A stretch of 64,000 nt of DNA from Paremcibacter congregatus (lineage in GTDB: Bacteria; Pseudomonadota; Alphaproteobacteria; Sphingomonadales; Emcibacteraceae), in the NCBI RefSeq assembly GCF_006385135.1, contig NZ_CP041025.1, positions 775,501 through 839,500 on the forward strand, read 5' to 3'. Below, piece after piece: positions 26,901 through 35,936 of the stretch; within the stretch, counting starts at the first letter, position 1, and every line of letters begins with the position of its first letter. The translations under genes were made by a program, and so were the position numbers. The notes beneath the pieces are model-generated. The model had not been told where the DNA came from. It did not search any database and saw only the letters and a list, made by a program, of their open reading frames with translations.

Positions 26901-29027
26901 ATGAAACCTGTTCAATCCGCCCTTCTGTCCCTGATGGCCCTGGCCTTGACCGCCTGTGGTGCTGAAAAAACAACACAGGATATGACTGTTGCAACTGTTG
27001 ATGCCGCCCGTATTCTGGCGGCCGATCAGGAACCGCAGAATTGGCTCAGCCATGGCCGGACCTATGATGAACAACGTTATAGTCCTCTGGACCAGATCAC
27101 GGACAAGAATGTGGGGGATTTGGGGCTTGCGTGGCATTATGATTTTGATACCCACAGAGGCCTGGAGGCGACGCCGATTGTTGTGGACGGGGTGATGTAT
27201 GTGACCGGCTCCTGGAGCCGGGTCTATGCCCTGGATGCGGTCACCGGGGATTTGCTGTGGGAATATGACCCGGAAGTGCCGGGGGAATGGGCGGTGAACG
27301 CCTGTTGTGATGTGGTTAATCGCGGGGTCGCGGTCTGGCAGGGAAAGGTTTATTTCGGAACGCTGGACGGGCGCCTGATCGCGCTGGATGCCACGACGGG
27401 GAAGCCGGTATGGGACGTGTTGACCATTGACCGCAAATATCCTTACAGCATCACCGGAGCGCCGCGGATTGTCAAAGGCAAGGTGATCATCGGTAACGGT
27501 GGCGCCGAATTCGGTGTGCGGGGCTATGTCGGCGCCTATGACGCGCTTACGGGGGAACGCGTCTGGCGTTTCTATACTGTGCCGGGCAATCCGGCAGACG
27601 GTTTTGAAAGTCCGGCGATGGCGGAGGCCGCCAAAACCTGGACCGGCGAATGGTGGAAGCTGGGCGGCGGTGGGACTGTCTGGGACAGTCTGGCCTATGA
27701 TGCGGAACTGGATCTGCTGTATGTGGGAACTGGCAATGGCTCTCCCTGGAATCAGGCCCTGCGCAGTCCGGACGGAGGGGACAATCTGTTTCTGTCGTCG
27801 ATCATTGCCGTGCGTCCGGATACGGGGGAATATGTCTGGCATTATCAGACAACCCCGGGGGAAATGTGGGATTATACCGCAACACAGCATATGGTGCTGG
27901 TGGATGTGGAAATTGACGGCCGGATGCGCAAGACCCTGATGCAGGCGCCGAAAAATGGCTTCTTTTATGTGCTGGACCGGGAAACAGGGGAATTGATTTC
28001 CGGTAAAAATTATGTGGCGATCAACTGGGCAAGTCATATCGACACCAAAACCGGCCGCCCAGTGGAAGATCCTCGGGCGCGGTATTACCAGAATCCCTGG
28101 TTGGCCTTTCCCAATCCCTTGGGGGGACATAATTGGCATCCGATGTCATATAATCCTGAGGAACGGATTATGTATATTCCGGCTCAGGAAGTGCCGTTCC
28201 TTTATGCACCGGATAAGGACTTTAAAGCCATTCGGCCGGGCATTAATCTGGGGATTGATATGGCGGCGGCGTCCATGCCGGATGACAAGGAAGCCAAAGA
28301 TCAGATCATGTCCATGATCAAGGGGCATATTTCAGCCTGGGACCCGGTGGCGCAAAAAGAACTATGGCGGGTTCAGCATCCGGGGCCGTGGAATGGCGGA
28401 CTTCTGAATACCAAGGGCAAGCTTCTGTTTCAGGGCAATGCAGCCGGTTATTTTGTCGCCTATGATGCGCGCAACGGGGCCAAGCTCTGGTCTTTCCCGG
28501 CACAGACAGGCATTGTCGCTTCGCCGGTGACCTATAGCGTGGATGGGGAACAATATGTGGCCATTCTTGCCGGATGGGGCGGGGTGTTTCCGCTGCTTGC
28601 CGGAGAAGCGGCGTTGAAATCCGGTAAAGTCAGCAATAATAGCCGTATTCTGACCTTTAAGCTGGGTGGCCGGGATAGCCTGCCGGACTGGAAATATGTG
28701 GAGCCCGAATTGCCCGCTCCGCCGCCGATGACAAATGATCCGCGTCAGGTCTCGGCCGGCAATGCCCTCTATCATCGGTTTTGCAGCAGTTGTCATGGCG
28801 ACAAGGCGGTGAGTGGCGGTGTCCTGCCCGACCTTCGCTATAGTACCGCCTTGCAGAATGAGGTGTGGTTTGATATTACCGAAGACGGTATTTTGAAGGA
28901 GAATGGGATGGTCTCTTTCAAGGACCAACTGAGTGGCGCGCAACTGGAAGACATCCGTCAGTATGTCATTGAGCGAGCGCATTATCTGAAGAAGATCTCG
29001 GGGAAAACAGATTCTCTCAGCCAATAG
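26901..29027 (+). CDS. Lipoprotein PQQ-dependent quinohemoprotein alcohol dehydrogenase
   Basis: The 708-residue protein has a lipoprotein signal with lipobox LTAC (C19), then an eight-bladed PQQ-enzyme propeller. The vicinal disulfide pair is C135-C136 and the catalytic aspartate D324 is in EMWDYTATQ. A C-terminal cytochrome c domain has CSSCH (C628, C631, H632) and a downstream Met in NGMVSF. It oxidises primary or secondary alcohols in the periplasm and passes electrons through haem c. The residue two after the catalytic Asp is Thr, whereas lanthanide-type XoxF enzymes have Asp there, so a Ca2+ enzyme is predicted. Family members are often soluble, so the lipid anchor is less usual. No pqq biosynthesis genes occur in the window. 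Confidence 0.93.
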   Translation: MKPVQSALLSLMALALTACGAEKTTQDMTVATVDAARILAADQEPQNWLSHGRTYDEQRYSPLDQITDKNVGDLGLAWHYDFDTHRGLEATPIVVDGVMYVTGSWSRVYALDAVTGDLLWEYDPEVPGEWAVNACCDVVNRGVAVWQGKVYFGTLDGRLIALDATTGKPVWDVLTIDRKYPYSITGAPRIVKGKVIIGNGGAEFGVRGYVGAYDALTGERVWRFYTVPGNPADGFESPAMAEAAKTWTGEWWKLGGGGTVWDSLAYDAELDLLYVGTGNGSPWNQALRSPDGGDNLFLSSIIAVRPDTGEYVWHYQTTPGEMWDYTATQHMVLVDVEIDGRMRKTLMQAPKNGFFYVLDRETGELISGKNYVAINWASHIDTKTGRPVEDPRARYYQNPWLAFPNPLGGHNWHPMSYNPEERIMYIPAQEVPFLYAPDKDFKAIRPGINLGIDMAAASMPDDKEAKDQIMSMIKGHISAWDPVAQKELWRVQHPGPWNGGLLNTKGKLLFQGNAAGYFVAYDARNGAKLWSFPAQTGIVASPVTYSVDGEQYVAILAGWGGVFPLLAGEAALKSGKVSNNSRILTFKLGGRDSLPDWKYVEPELPAPPPMTNDPRQVSAGNALYHRFCSSCHGDKAVSGGVLPDLRYSTALQNEVWFDITEDGILKENGMVSFKDQLSGAQLEDIRQYVIERAHYLKKISGKTDSLSQ

Positions 29028-29085
29028 AATAAAGATTATTTCCTGATCTCAGGGCCAGGCAACAGTAATGTGGGATGACGTGAGT

Positions 29086-31155
29086 ATGTTTAAATATATC
29101 CTGAGCGGAGCTCTGGTTCTGAGCTTGTCGGGTGGCGCACTGCCAGCCTTTGGATCGGACGATGTGGTAGAAGAAGTGATCTCTACCGCGACCCGCAGCG
29201 CCACGGATCCGGCTGATTATGCCGGGGCTGTTGCGGTGGTGTCGGGGAAGGATCTGGCCTTTGGTAATGCAACTCATTTCAGTGAAACAGCCGTGCGGCT
29301 TGCCGGGGTGAATTTCGCCCGCAATAATGGTCAGGAATATCTCGCCTCCATCCGCTCGCCGATCCTTACCGGCGCGGGGGCCTGCGGGGCATTTTTGATG
29401 GCGCAAGACGGGATCGCTCTGCGGTCCAGCGGTTTTTGCAACGTCAATGAGCTGTTTGAAGCCTTCACCGAGCAGGCGGCGCGGATCGAAGTGACCAAGG
29501 GGCCGGGATCAGCCCTGTATGGCTCGAATGCATTGCACGGAATTATCAATGTCATAAGTCCGGCCGCGGACAGGAAAGAAGACCGTTTGTCTCTGGAAGG
29601 GGGGGCTCATGATTTTCTCCGGATGTCCCTGTCTGTCGGGACGGTGGGCGCGCGGCATGGTATCCGGGCGCAGGCCACGGTAACCCATGACGGGGGATTT
29701 CGCGAACAGTCGGGTTATGATCAGCAGAAAATAAGTTTGCGTCATGATTATAAAGGGGAGGTCTGGGAGGTCGCATCGCAGCTGATGGCCACCAATCTTG
29801 ATCAGGAAACCGCTGGCTATATCAAGGGGTTTGAGGCCTATAAAGACCGGGACGTGGCCCAAAGCAACCCCAACCCGGAAGCCTATCGTCGGGCGAAATC
29901 CTTGCGTTACTGGTCACGTTTTTCAACCGAAATATCCTCTGGAATAAGGTGGCAGGCCACCCCTTATGTCCGGGTTCTTGATATGGCGTTCCTGATGCAT
30001 TTCCTGCCCGGTCAGCCGGTGGAAGAAAACCGCCAGACCGGCGTGGGCCTGCAAAATGGACTTTATTTCAATGAAGGGGACGATCTGGAAATCATTACCG
30101 GCGCCGATGTGGAATATACCCGGGGTTCGCTCCGCCAGTTTCAGGAAAAGGCGACCACGGGATCGGCGTTTTTACAGGCTACCATTCCCGCCGGTCGCCA
30201 GTATGATTATACCGTTGATAGCCTGATGGCGGCGGCTTTTCTCCAGGCCCGGTGGCAATTGACCCCAAAGCTCCAGATGCAGGGCGGCGTCCGGCTTGAA
30301 CATATGCGCTATGATTATACCAACAAGATGCTGGCGGGGCGTACGGACGAAGCGGGAAATGTCTGTGGCTTTGGTGGATGCCGGTATAGCCGCCCGGAAA
30401 GCCGTCGCGATGATTTCACCGGGGTTTCACCGAAACTTGGCCTGATCTATACTTTCAGTGCCGATCATAGCGGATACCTTACTCTCGGTCAGGGTTTCCG
30501 GGCGCCACAGGCGACGGAACTCTATCGGTTGCAGAGAGCGCAACAGGTGGCGGATCTGGGCAATGTCAGTCTGACGAATATTGAGGTTGGCCTGCGGGGT
30601 CGGGCGGGCCGGTTGCGCTATGATATTTCGGCTTATGCCATGAAGAAAAGTAACTATATTTTCCGGGATGCGGATTATTTTAACGTCGACAGTGGCCGGT
30701 CGGACCATATCGGCAGTGATGTTTTGCTGGACTGGCAGGTTAGCGATCAGTTGAGCCTGCGGACCAATATCAGTCTGGCCCGGCATCGCTATGCTTTCGA
30801 CTATATGACGGGCGGGGTTAACCTCAGAAGACGGGATGTAGACAGCGCGCCGCGTCATTACGGCGGTGTTCAGGTAAAATGGACCCCGGTTGATTTCCTC
30901 ACCGCCGAGCTGGAATGGGTGCATATGGGATCATATTACCTTGACCCGGAAAATGCTCATGATTATGCCGGGCATGATTATGTCAATCTCCGGGCGGAAG
31001 CGACCGTGACGGATAATTACCGTGTTTTCTTCCGGATTATGAATCTGACTAATGTGACGTACGCGGAACGGGCGGATTTCACCAGTTTTACCGCGGAAAG
31101 ATATTTCCCTGGAAAGCCCCGGTCACTTTACGTCGGTCTGAAGGCGGTCTTTTAA
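29086..31155 (+). CDS. TonB-dependent outer-membrane receptor (4)
   Basis: The 689-residue, shorter TBDR has a signal peptide (YILSGALVLSLSGGALPAFGS), TonB-box-like EEVISTATR and a plug with two cysteines (C100, C118) around an acidic QDG motif. The later RIEVTKGPGSALYGSNALHGIINVIS motif fits a BtuB/YncD-like class more than the large sugar-type receptors of this window. The barrel has a CGFGGC loop and ends in LKAVF. I prefer ATG 29086 over 29068, because the six extra residues are acidic. It follows the PQQ dehydrogenase by about 60 nt. It could import PQQ, a metal chelate or the dehydrogenase substrate; none is proven. Confidence 0.92.
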   Translation: MFKYILSGALVLSLSGGALPAFGSDDVVEEVISTATRSATDPADYAGAVAVVSGKDLAFGNATHFSETAVRLAGVNFARNNGQEYLASIRSPILTGAGACGAFLMAQDGIALRSSGFCNVNELFEAFTEQAARIEVTKGPGSALYGSNALHGIINVISPAADRKEDRLSLEGGAHDFLRMSLSVGTVGARHGIRAQATVTHDGGFREQSGYDQQKISLRHDYKGEVWEVASQLMATNLDQETAGYIKGFEAYKDRDVAQSNPNPEAYRRAKSLRYWSRFSTEISSGIRWQATPYVRVLDMAFLMHFLPGQPVEENRQTGVGLQNGLYFNEGDDLEIITGADVEYTRGSLRQFQEKATTGSAFLQATIPAGRQYDYTVDSLMAAAFLQARWQLTPKLQMQGGVRLEHMRYDYTNKMLAGRTDEAGNVCGFGGCRYSRPESRRDDFTGVSPKLGLIYTFSADHSGYLTLGQGFRAPQATELYRLQRAQQVADLGNVSLTNIEVGLRGRAGRLRYDISAYAMKKSNYIFRDADYFNVDSGRSDHIGSDVLLDWQVSDQLSLRTNISLARHRYAFDYMTGGVNLRRRDVDSAPRHYGGVQVKWTPVDFLTAELEWVHMGSYYLDPENAHDYAGHDYVNLRAEATVTDNYRVFFRIMNLTNVTYAERADFTSFTAERYFPGKPRSLYVGLKAVF

Positions 31156-31184
31156 CAAGGCTGGCGGAGGAAGCAGGGTATTTC

Positions 31185-31871
31185 TCAGACCAGCAGGTCT
31201 TGGGTATAAAATTGTTCGTGAGAGAATATGGCATTCAGGATTCTCTCTTCTGTCTGGGCAATGGAATCATAAATCAGCTTCTGGGTTCTGGCTGGTTCGT
31301 CTCCCTTGATGATATCAAACATTATCCCTTGCTGTTCGCTCGAATAAGGGAATTTTTTATTGGTTTTGACATAAAGCCAGTAGATGCGCATGGCGGTATC
31401 TTCCAGCTGCCGGGCCCAGTCCTGCATCAGTGGATAGCCGGCCGGTTCGCAGAGCGTCAGGTTTAACTGTTTGTTGGCTTTCAGTATTTTCAGGGCGGAC
31501 AGGTCGTCATTGACCGGCAGCGAAGTTTCGATCAACTGATTAAGTCTGTTCAACTCTTCAAAGTCGGCCTTGGCGCCGGTGAGAGAAATGATTTCCGGCA
31601 GTAGTATTTTTCGCAACGTAAAATTTTGTTTCACTTCCAGCAAGGTCAGAGGCGCGACCTGGGTCACTCTGGGGGACAGGGACACCAGAAACTGTTGGGC
31701 CGCCAGCCGCTCTATCAGGTTGCGGGCGACCGTGCGACTTATGCCAAACATGTCGCTTAGGATGTTTTCTGACACCTTTTGACTCGGAGTCAGTTTCTGG
31801 GTGACGATGGCGTCCATGATGATTTCATAGGCATCTTCTGTATCGTTATTTTGCGCCGGAGTTTTAGCCAA
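31185..31871 (-). CDS. GntR-family regulator (FadR/FCD type)
   Basis: The 228-residue protein has an N-terminal winged HTH (KVSENILSDMFGISRTVARNLIERLAAQQFL) followed by a helical FCD-type ligand/metal-binding domain. It is convergent with the upstream receptor gene and divergent from TBDR 5. The 169-base intergenic region between them probably holds its operator. FCD regulators often respond to carboxylates or amino-acid derivatives, consistent with the D-amino-acid locus that follows. The region before TBDR 5 is strongly A/T-rich and includes GTTCT-ATTTA-AGAAC at 32005-32019, but no classical FCD operator was identified. Confidence 0.9.
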   Translation of the reverse strand: MAKTPAQNNDTEDAYEIIMDAIVTQKLTPSQKVSENILSDMFGISRTVARNLIERLAAQQFLVSLSPRVTQVAPLTLLEVKQNFTLRKILLPEIISLTGAKADFEELNRLNQLIETSLPVNDDLSALKILKANKQLNLTLCEPAGYPLMQDWARQLEDTAMRIYWLYVKTNKKFPYSSEQQGIMFDIIKGDEPARTQKLIYDSIAQTEERILNAIFSHEQFYTQDLLV

Positions 31872-32040
31872 ACCGATCCTCCATGGAATGATTAGATCAG
31901 TGTTTATATACGCTTAACATGAATTATTCAAGCTCATACATTACTCATTTCATTTTAACGCAGCCTTAAATATAATTATAGCTGTACAAATAAATTTTTA
32001 TATGGTTCTATTTAAGAACAAAAAAAAAGGGAGAGAAAAA

Positions 32041-34269
32041 ATGTTGACAAATAATATGAAGAAATATTTGATCTTGAGTACGGTTTCTGCGGTTATCTTG
32101 CCTTGTGCTTCTGCGGCCTCTGCAGAAAAGACAGAGGATACTGCGGTTGCCTTTGAAGAAATTATTGTCTCGGCGTCGCGGCGGGATGTGTCATTACAGG
32201 ATACAGCGCTGTCGGTGACGGCTGTTACGCCGGCTGATTTTGCGGTGGGCGGTCTGGTATCTCTGCGGGATATTATCGAATATACGCCTGGCGTGATTTA
32301 CAGTGGCGGCAGTTCCCCCATTTTGAATACCATTTCCATGCGCGGGGTTTCCACCACCATTTCGGCCCCGACAGTGGGGATATATATCGATGAAGTTCCG
32401 ATCGGGTCGCGCAGTGGATTTGCCGCCGGATCAGCCCAGGCGCTGGACGCGATGCAGGCCAATATTGAACGTGTTGAAGTGATCAAGGGGCCGCAAGGCA
32501 CCCTTTACGGCAGTTCTTCCATGGGCGGCGTGATCCGTTATATCACCAAGGACCCTTCTAAGAATGACATGTCCGGGTCTGCCAAGGTGGATTTATCCAC
32601 GATGAAAGAAGGCGGTATCACGCAGCTGTATAGCGCCAGTTTGACAGCCCCGATAGTTGAAGACAAGCTGGGGGTGAATGTCTCTGGATATTATAAGGAT
32701 GCTGACGGGTTTATCGATCGGGATGTCAGTGCGGCCACCGGAGCGGCGGAAGACGTCAATGGCTATGAAAGTTATGGCATTTCGGCAAAGGTTGTCGCCA
32801 ATTTGTCGGATGACTTTAGCGGTTCGTTCCTGTATCTGCGCACGAAAACAGATTTCACCGGCGAGAATATCATCACCTTGAGCGGCCCGCCTTTTGTCCC
32901 GGCGCAGGGACGCTATTTGTCAGAAGAAGGGGCCTCGACTCAAACTGGCGCGTTTGATTTGTTCTCAGGTAACCTGAAATATAACTTCAGTGGCATGACC
33001 CTGATTTCGTCCACCAGTTATGAAACCCGTTCAACGTCAGGTGTGAGCGATCAGGTGGCCGCCTACGGGCCATTGGTGGCTTTATTTGCCGGTGTTTCAC
33101 CGGATGTCATTACCTCGGCCCCGTTTGTCAATTCGACCGGTACGGATAAATTTGTTCAGGAAGTTCGTCTTGAATCGCAAGAAAGTACCTCCTTTGAATG
33201 GGCGTTCGGCGGGATATATTCCAAGGAAACCACCAGCAACAGACAGAAACTTTCCGGCCAGCCGGTTGACTTCGTCGTGCTGGATATTAATTTCCCGTCC
33301 GAGCTGGTGGAATATGCGGCGTTCGGTAATCTGACCTATTATGTAACGGAAAAATTCGATGTCACGGCCGGGGTCAGGGTTGGCCGCGTTGAAACATCGG
33401 TGGAAACCATCGATGGGCCAAATTTGATTGTCACCAGCAATCCTCCGGTTTTTCATAATGCAACCCATGATACTTATTCCCTAAGCGCCAGATATCGTCC
33501 CACGGATGATCTGTCCCTGTATATCAGAGCAGCGAATGGCTACCGGCCCGCCACGGCAGCTCTCCCGATTGCCGGGTTTCCTCCGGTCGTCGAGGCAGAC
33601 ACCTTGTGGAGCTATGAAATTGGCGCCAAAGGCAAAGCACAGGATGGTCTGATTTCCTATGATTTTTCGTTGTGGTATCTCAATTGGCGTAACTTGCAAG
33701 CCTCCGTATTTTTTCAAGGAGCAAGTTCTACGGCCAATGCCAACAGCGATGTGACGGCTTATGGTCTTGAGGGTTCTATCGTGTTGCGTCCACTCGACGG
33801 TCTGGAGTTCATTTCCAACTTTGCCTATACCAATAGTACTTTGGACAGTGATGAAACCTATGCCTTCGGCGCGCTGGCCGGAGAGAATATGCCGGGCCTG
33901 CCGAAATGGACAGCCTCAATCCGGGCCAATTATGACTTCCCGCTGGGGCAGGGCATGGATGGCTTTGTCGGCGGTGGCCTGCGATATGTTGGCGCGCGGG
34001 ACAGCGGTTTTGAAGGCGGCATTGGCGCGGACGGCACCCAGATTAATCCTCTTATTCTGAACCTTCCCCAGGAAGATTATGTCATGGCGGATGTTCGGGC
34101 AGGGGTTGTCTGGGATAATGTCACCCTTTCTCTCTATGCCAAGAATTTGTTCAATACCTACACTTATATCAGCGGGACAGCGCGGCCGGGTGTCGGGGGG
34201 GCTTTCCGGGCGACAGTAAGTGTTGCGGAACCGAGAAGCGTGGGCGCAATGATCAAACTGGATTTTTGA
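32041..34269 (+). CDS. TonB-dependent outer-membrane receptor (5)
   Basis: The 743-residue receptor opens the D-amino-acid/peptide locus. The signal peptide (LILSTVSAVILPCASAASAE) is followed by FEEIIVSASRRDVS, a TonB box and plug start. RVEVIKGPQGTLYGSSSMGGVIRYITK and a barrel ending in MIKLDF follow. ATG 32041 is preceded by GGGAGAG; the in-frame ATG at 32002 would add a Lys-rich N-terminus. It probably imports peptides or N-acyl amino acids used by the deacylases downstream, as the GntR gene divergent from it would control. A long-loop hairpin follows the gene. Confidence 0.93.
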   Translation: MLTNNMKKYLILSTVSAVILPCASAASAEKTEDTAVAFEEIIVSASRRDVSLQDTALSVTAVTPADFAVGGLVSLRDIIEYTPGVIYSGGSSPILNTISMRGVSTTISAPTVGIYIDEVPIGSRSGFAAGSAQALDAMQANIERVEVIKGPQGTLYGSSSMGGVIRYITKDPSKNDMSGSAKVDLSTMKEGGITQLYSASLTAPIVEDKLGVNVSGYYKDADGFIDRDVSAATGAAEDVNGYESYGISAKVVANLSDDFSGSFLYLRTKTDFTGENIITLSGPPFVPAQGRYLSEEGASTQTGAFDLFSGNLKYNFSGMTLISSTSYETRSTSGVSDQVAAYGPLVALFAGVSPDVITSAPFVNSTGTDKFVQEVRLESQESTSFEWAFGGIYSKETTSNRQKLSGQPVDFVVLDINFPSELVEYAAFGNLTYYVTEKFDVTAGVRVGRVETSVETIDGPNLIVTSNPPVFHNATHDTYSLSARYRPTDDLSLYIRAANGYRPATAALPIAGFPPVVEADTLWSYEIGAKGKAQDGLISYDFSLWYLNWRNLQASVFFQGASSTANANSDVTAYGLEGSIVLRPLDGLEFISNFAYTNSTLDSDETYAFGALAGENMPGLPKWTASIRANYDFPLGQGMDGFVGGGLRYVGARDSGFEGGIGADGTQINPLILNLPQEDYVMADVRAGVVWDNVTLSLYAKNLFNTYTYISGTARPGVGGAFRATVSVAEPRSVGAMIKLDF

Positions 34270-34285
34270 TTTTGTGAGAATACGT

Positions 34286-34343
34286 AATGACGGGAAGCGC
34301 TGGAATGCCTTCTGTTCGTGGGTTTCCCGTCATTCATTGTTTT
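34286..34343 (+). terminator. Long-loop hairpin with T-tract after TBDR 5
   Basis: AATGACGGGAA (34286-34296) pairs exactly with TTCCCGTCATT (34324-34334), an 11-bp stem with a 27-nt loop, followed by CATTGTTTT. It lies 16 nt after the receptor stop and 17 nt before the deacylase start. It may terminate or attenuate expression between receptor and enzymes. Confidence 0.6.
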
Positions 34344-34360
34344 ATACATAAGGATGGATC

Positions 34361-35914
34361 ATGAAAAGAATTGGTGGTTATTTCATAAAGCTGATGATAG
34401 TGCTCGGGGTTGGGATCTCCTCTGCGGCGGCAGCAAATAAAACATACGATATTGCCATTATCGGCGGGCGGGTGATTGACCCGGAAACCGGACTGGATGC
34501 GGTGCGCAATGTGGGGGTGACGGAAGGCACAATTTCTGTCGTGACCACAAAAGATATCACCGCCAAAACCATGATCGACGCCAAGGGGCGGGTGGTCAGT
34601 CCCGGTTTTATTGATCTTCACGCCCACGGTCAGACGATTCCGGCTGCCCGCATGCAGGCGCTAGACGGCGTGACCACCGGTCTGGAACTGGAGGCCGGCG
34701 TTCTGCCTGTCTCTGACTATTATGACCAGATGGCGAAAGAGGGTCGTCCGATCAATTATGGCGCTTCTGTTAACTGGGCCTACGCCCGGATAGCGGCTTT
34801 CCTGAATAAAAAACCGAGACATGACATTGACTGGTTTTTTGAAAGCCTGAAAGAACCTGTGTGGCAGGAAGAAATCGCCACAGACGCCCAACAGGCGGAA
34901 ATCTCGGCTTTGGTCAGCAAAGGTCTGGACGAGGGCGGCCTTGGGGTTGGATTCCTGCTGGGCTATGCCCCGGGCACCGGGCGCAAGGAATATTACAAGA
35001 TCACGGATCTGGCGGCGAAAGCCGGAGTGCCGACCTTTACCCACGCGCGTTTTCTGTCCATGCTGGAACCGGAAAGTTCTTTTGAAGGTATGGCGGAAAT
35101 TGTCGCTGCCGCTGCGGGAACAGGTGCGCAGGCGCATATTGTTCATATGAATTCCATCAGCCTGCGGGACATTGATACCATCGGCGAGATGATCGCCACG
35201 GCCCAGAAACAGGGGGTGAAGATCACCACGGAAGCCTATCCATACGGGGCCGGGTCAACCGGGATCGGATCGGCCATGTTCCGGGGGCCAAAATGGCGGG
35301 AACGTACAGGCGGGATGACGGCGCATAATTTTGATGTGGGCGGGAAACGCCTGACGGAAGACGAATTTTCAGCCTTGCAAAAGGATCATCCGGGGACAGA
35401 AACCGTGATCCATTTTCTCGACACGACGACCGCAGAAGGTCAGGCGGTTCTGGATAAATCCGTCCTGTTTCCCGGGGGTGTGATCGCCTCTGACGGCGGC
35501 GGCTGGCTGGTGGACGGCAAAAATGTGTCGAAAGACACCTGGCCGATCCCGGAAAATGCCTGGAGCCACCCGAGAAGTGCGGCAACCTACAGCAGTTTTC
35601 TGCGTCACTATGTACGTGAAACCAAAACAATCTCTGTGCTGGAAGCGATCCGCCGGGTGAGTTTCGGACCGGCGCAAATTCTCGAGGATGCAGTGCCACA
35701 GATGAAGCGGAAGGGCCGGATTCAGGTGGGGACAGACGCAGACATCGTGATCTTTGATCTGGCGACCGTGACGGATCACGCCACCTATGAAAAGCCGGCG
35801 CAGGCATCGAGCGGGTTTGACTATGTTATTGTGGGCGGCGTACCGTTGGTAAAGGATGGTATACTCGATACCACAGTATTGCCGGGGCAGCCGGTTCGGA
35901 ACCTGCAAAAATAA
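34361..35914 (+). CDS. N-acyl-D-amino-acid deacylase family amidohydrolase (intact metal site)
   Basis: The 517-residue secreted amidohydrolase has a signal peptide (LMIVLGVGISSAAAA) and the D-aminoacylase/dihydroorotase-type fold. Metal elements seen are HxH in GFIDLHAHG, a Glu in GLELEAG, His in FTHARF and VHMNS and Asp in IASDGGGW. The set is complete, so catalysis is expected. Family enzymes remove N-acyl groups from D-amino acids. It heads the enzyme part of the locus; its 3' end is 22 nt from the next start. The related protein downstream shares the fold but not the HxH. Confidence 0.88.
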   Translation: MKRIGGYFIKLMIVLGVGISSAAAANKTYDIAIIGGRVIDPETGLDAVRNVGVTEGTISVVTTKDITAKTMIDAKGRVVSPGFIDLHAHGQTIPAARMQALDGVTTGLELEAGVLPVSDYYDQMAKEGRPINYGASVNWAYARIAAFLNKKPRHDIDWFFESLKEPVWQEEIATDAQQAEISALVSKGLDEGGLGVGFLLGYAPGTGRKEYYKITDLAAKAGVPTFTHARFLSMLEPESSFEGMAEIVAAAAGTGAQAHIVHMNSISLRDIDTIGEMIATAQKQGVKITTEAYPYGAGSTGIGSAMFRGPKWRERTGGMTAHNFDVGGKRLTEDEFSALQKDHPGTETVIHFLDTTTAEGQAVLDKSVLFPGGVIASDGGGWLVDGKNVSKDTWPIPENAWSHPRSAATYSSFLRHYVRETKTISVLEAIRRVSFGPAQILEDAVPQMKRKGRIQVGTDADIVIFDLATVTDHATYEKPAQASSGFDYVIVGGVPLVKDGILDTTVLPGQPVRNLQK

Positions 35915-35936
35915 TCATGGATTGCCTGAGGAGTAT

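Noticed and set aside
26811-28139. 442-codon open frame on the minus strand across the PQQ dehydrogenase
   Set aside because: It is antisense to a gene with complete catalytic and haem motifs, lacks any recognisable domain and is rich in Pro/His/Arg as expected of a shadow frame.
31872-32040. GntR operator before TBDR 5
   Set aside because: The region is A/T-rich with only a 5-bp-arm inverted repeat (32005-32019), too weak to call as an operator.
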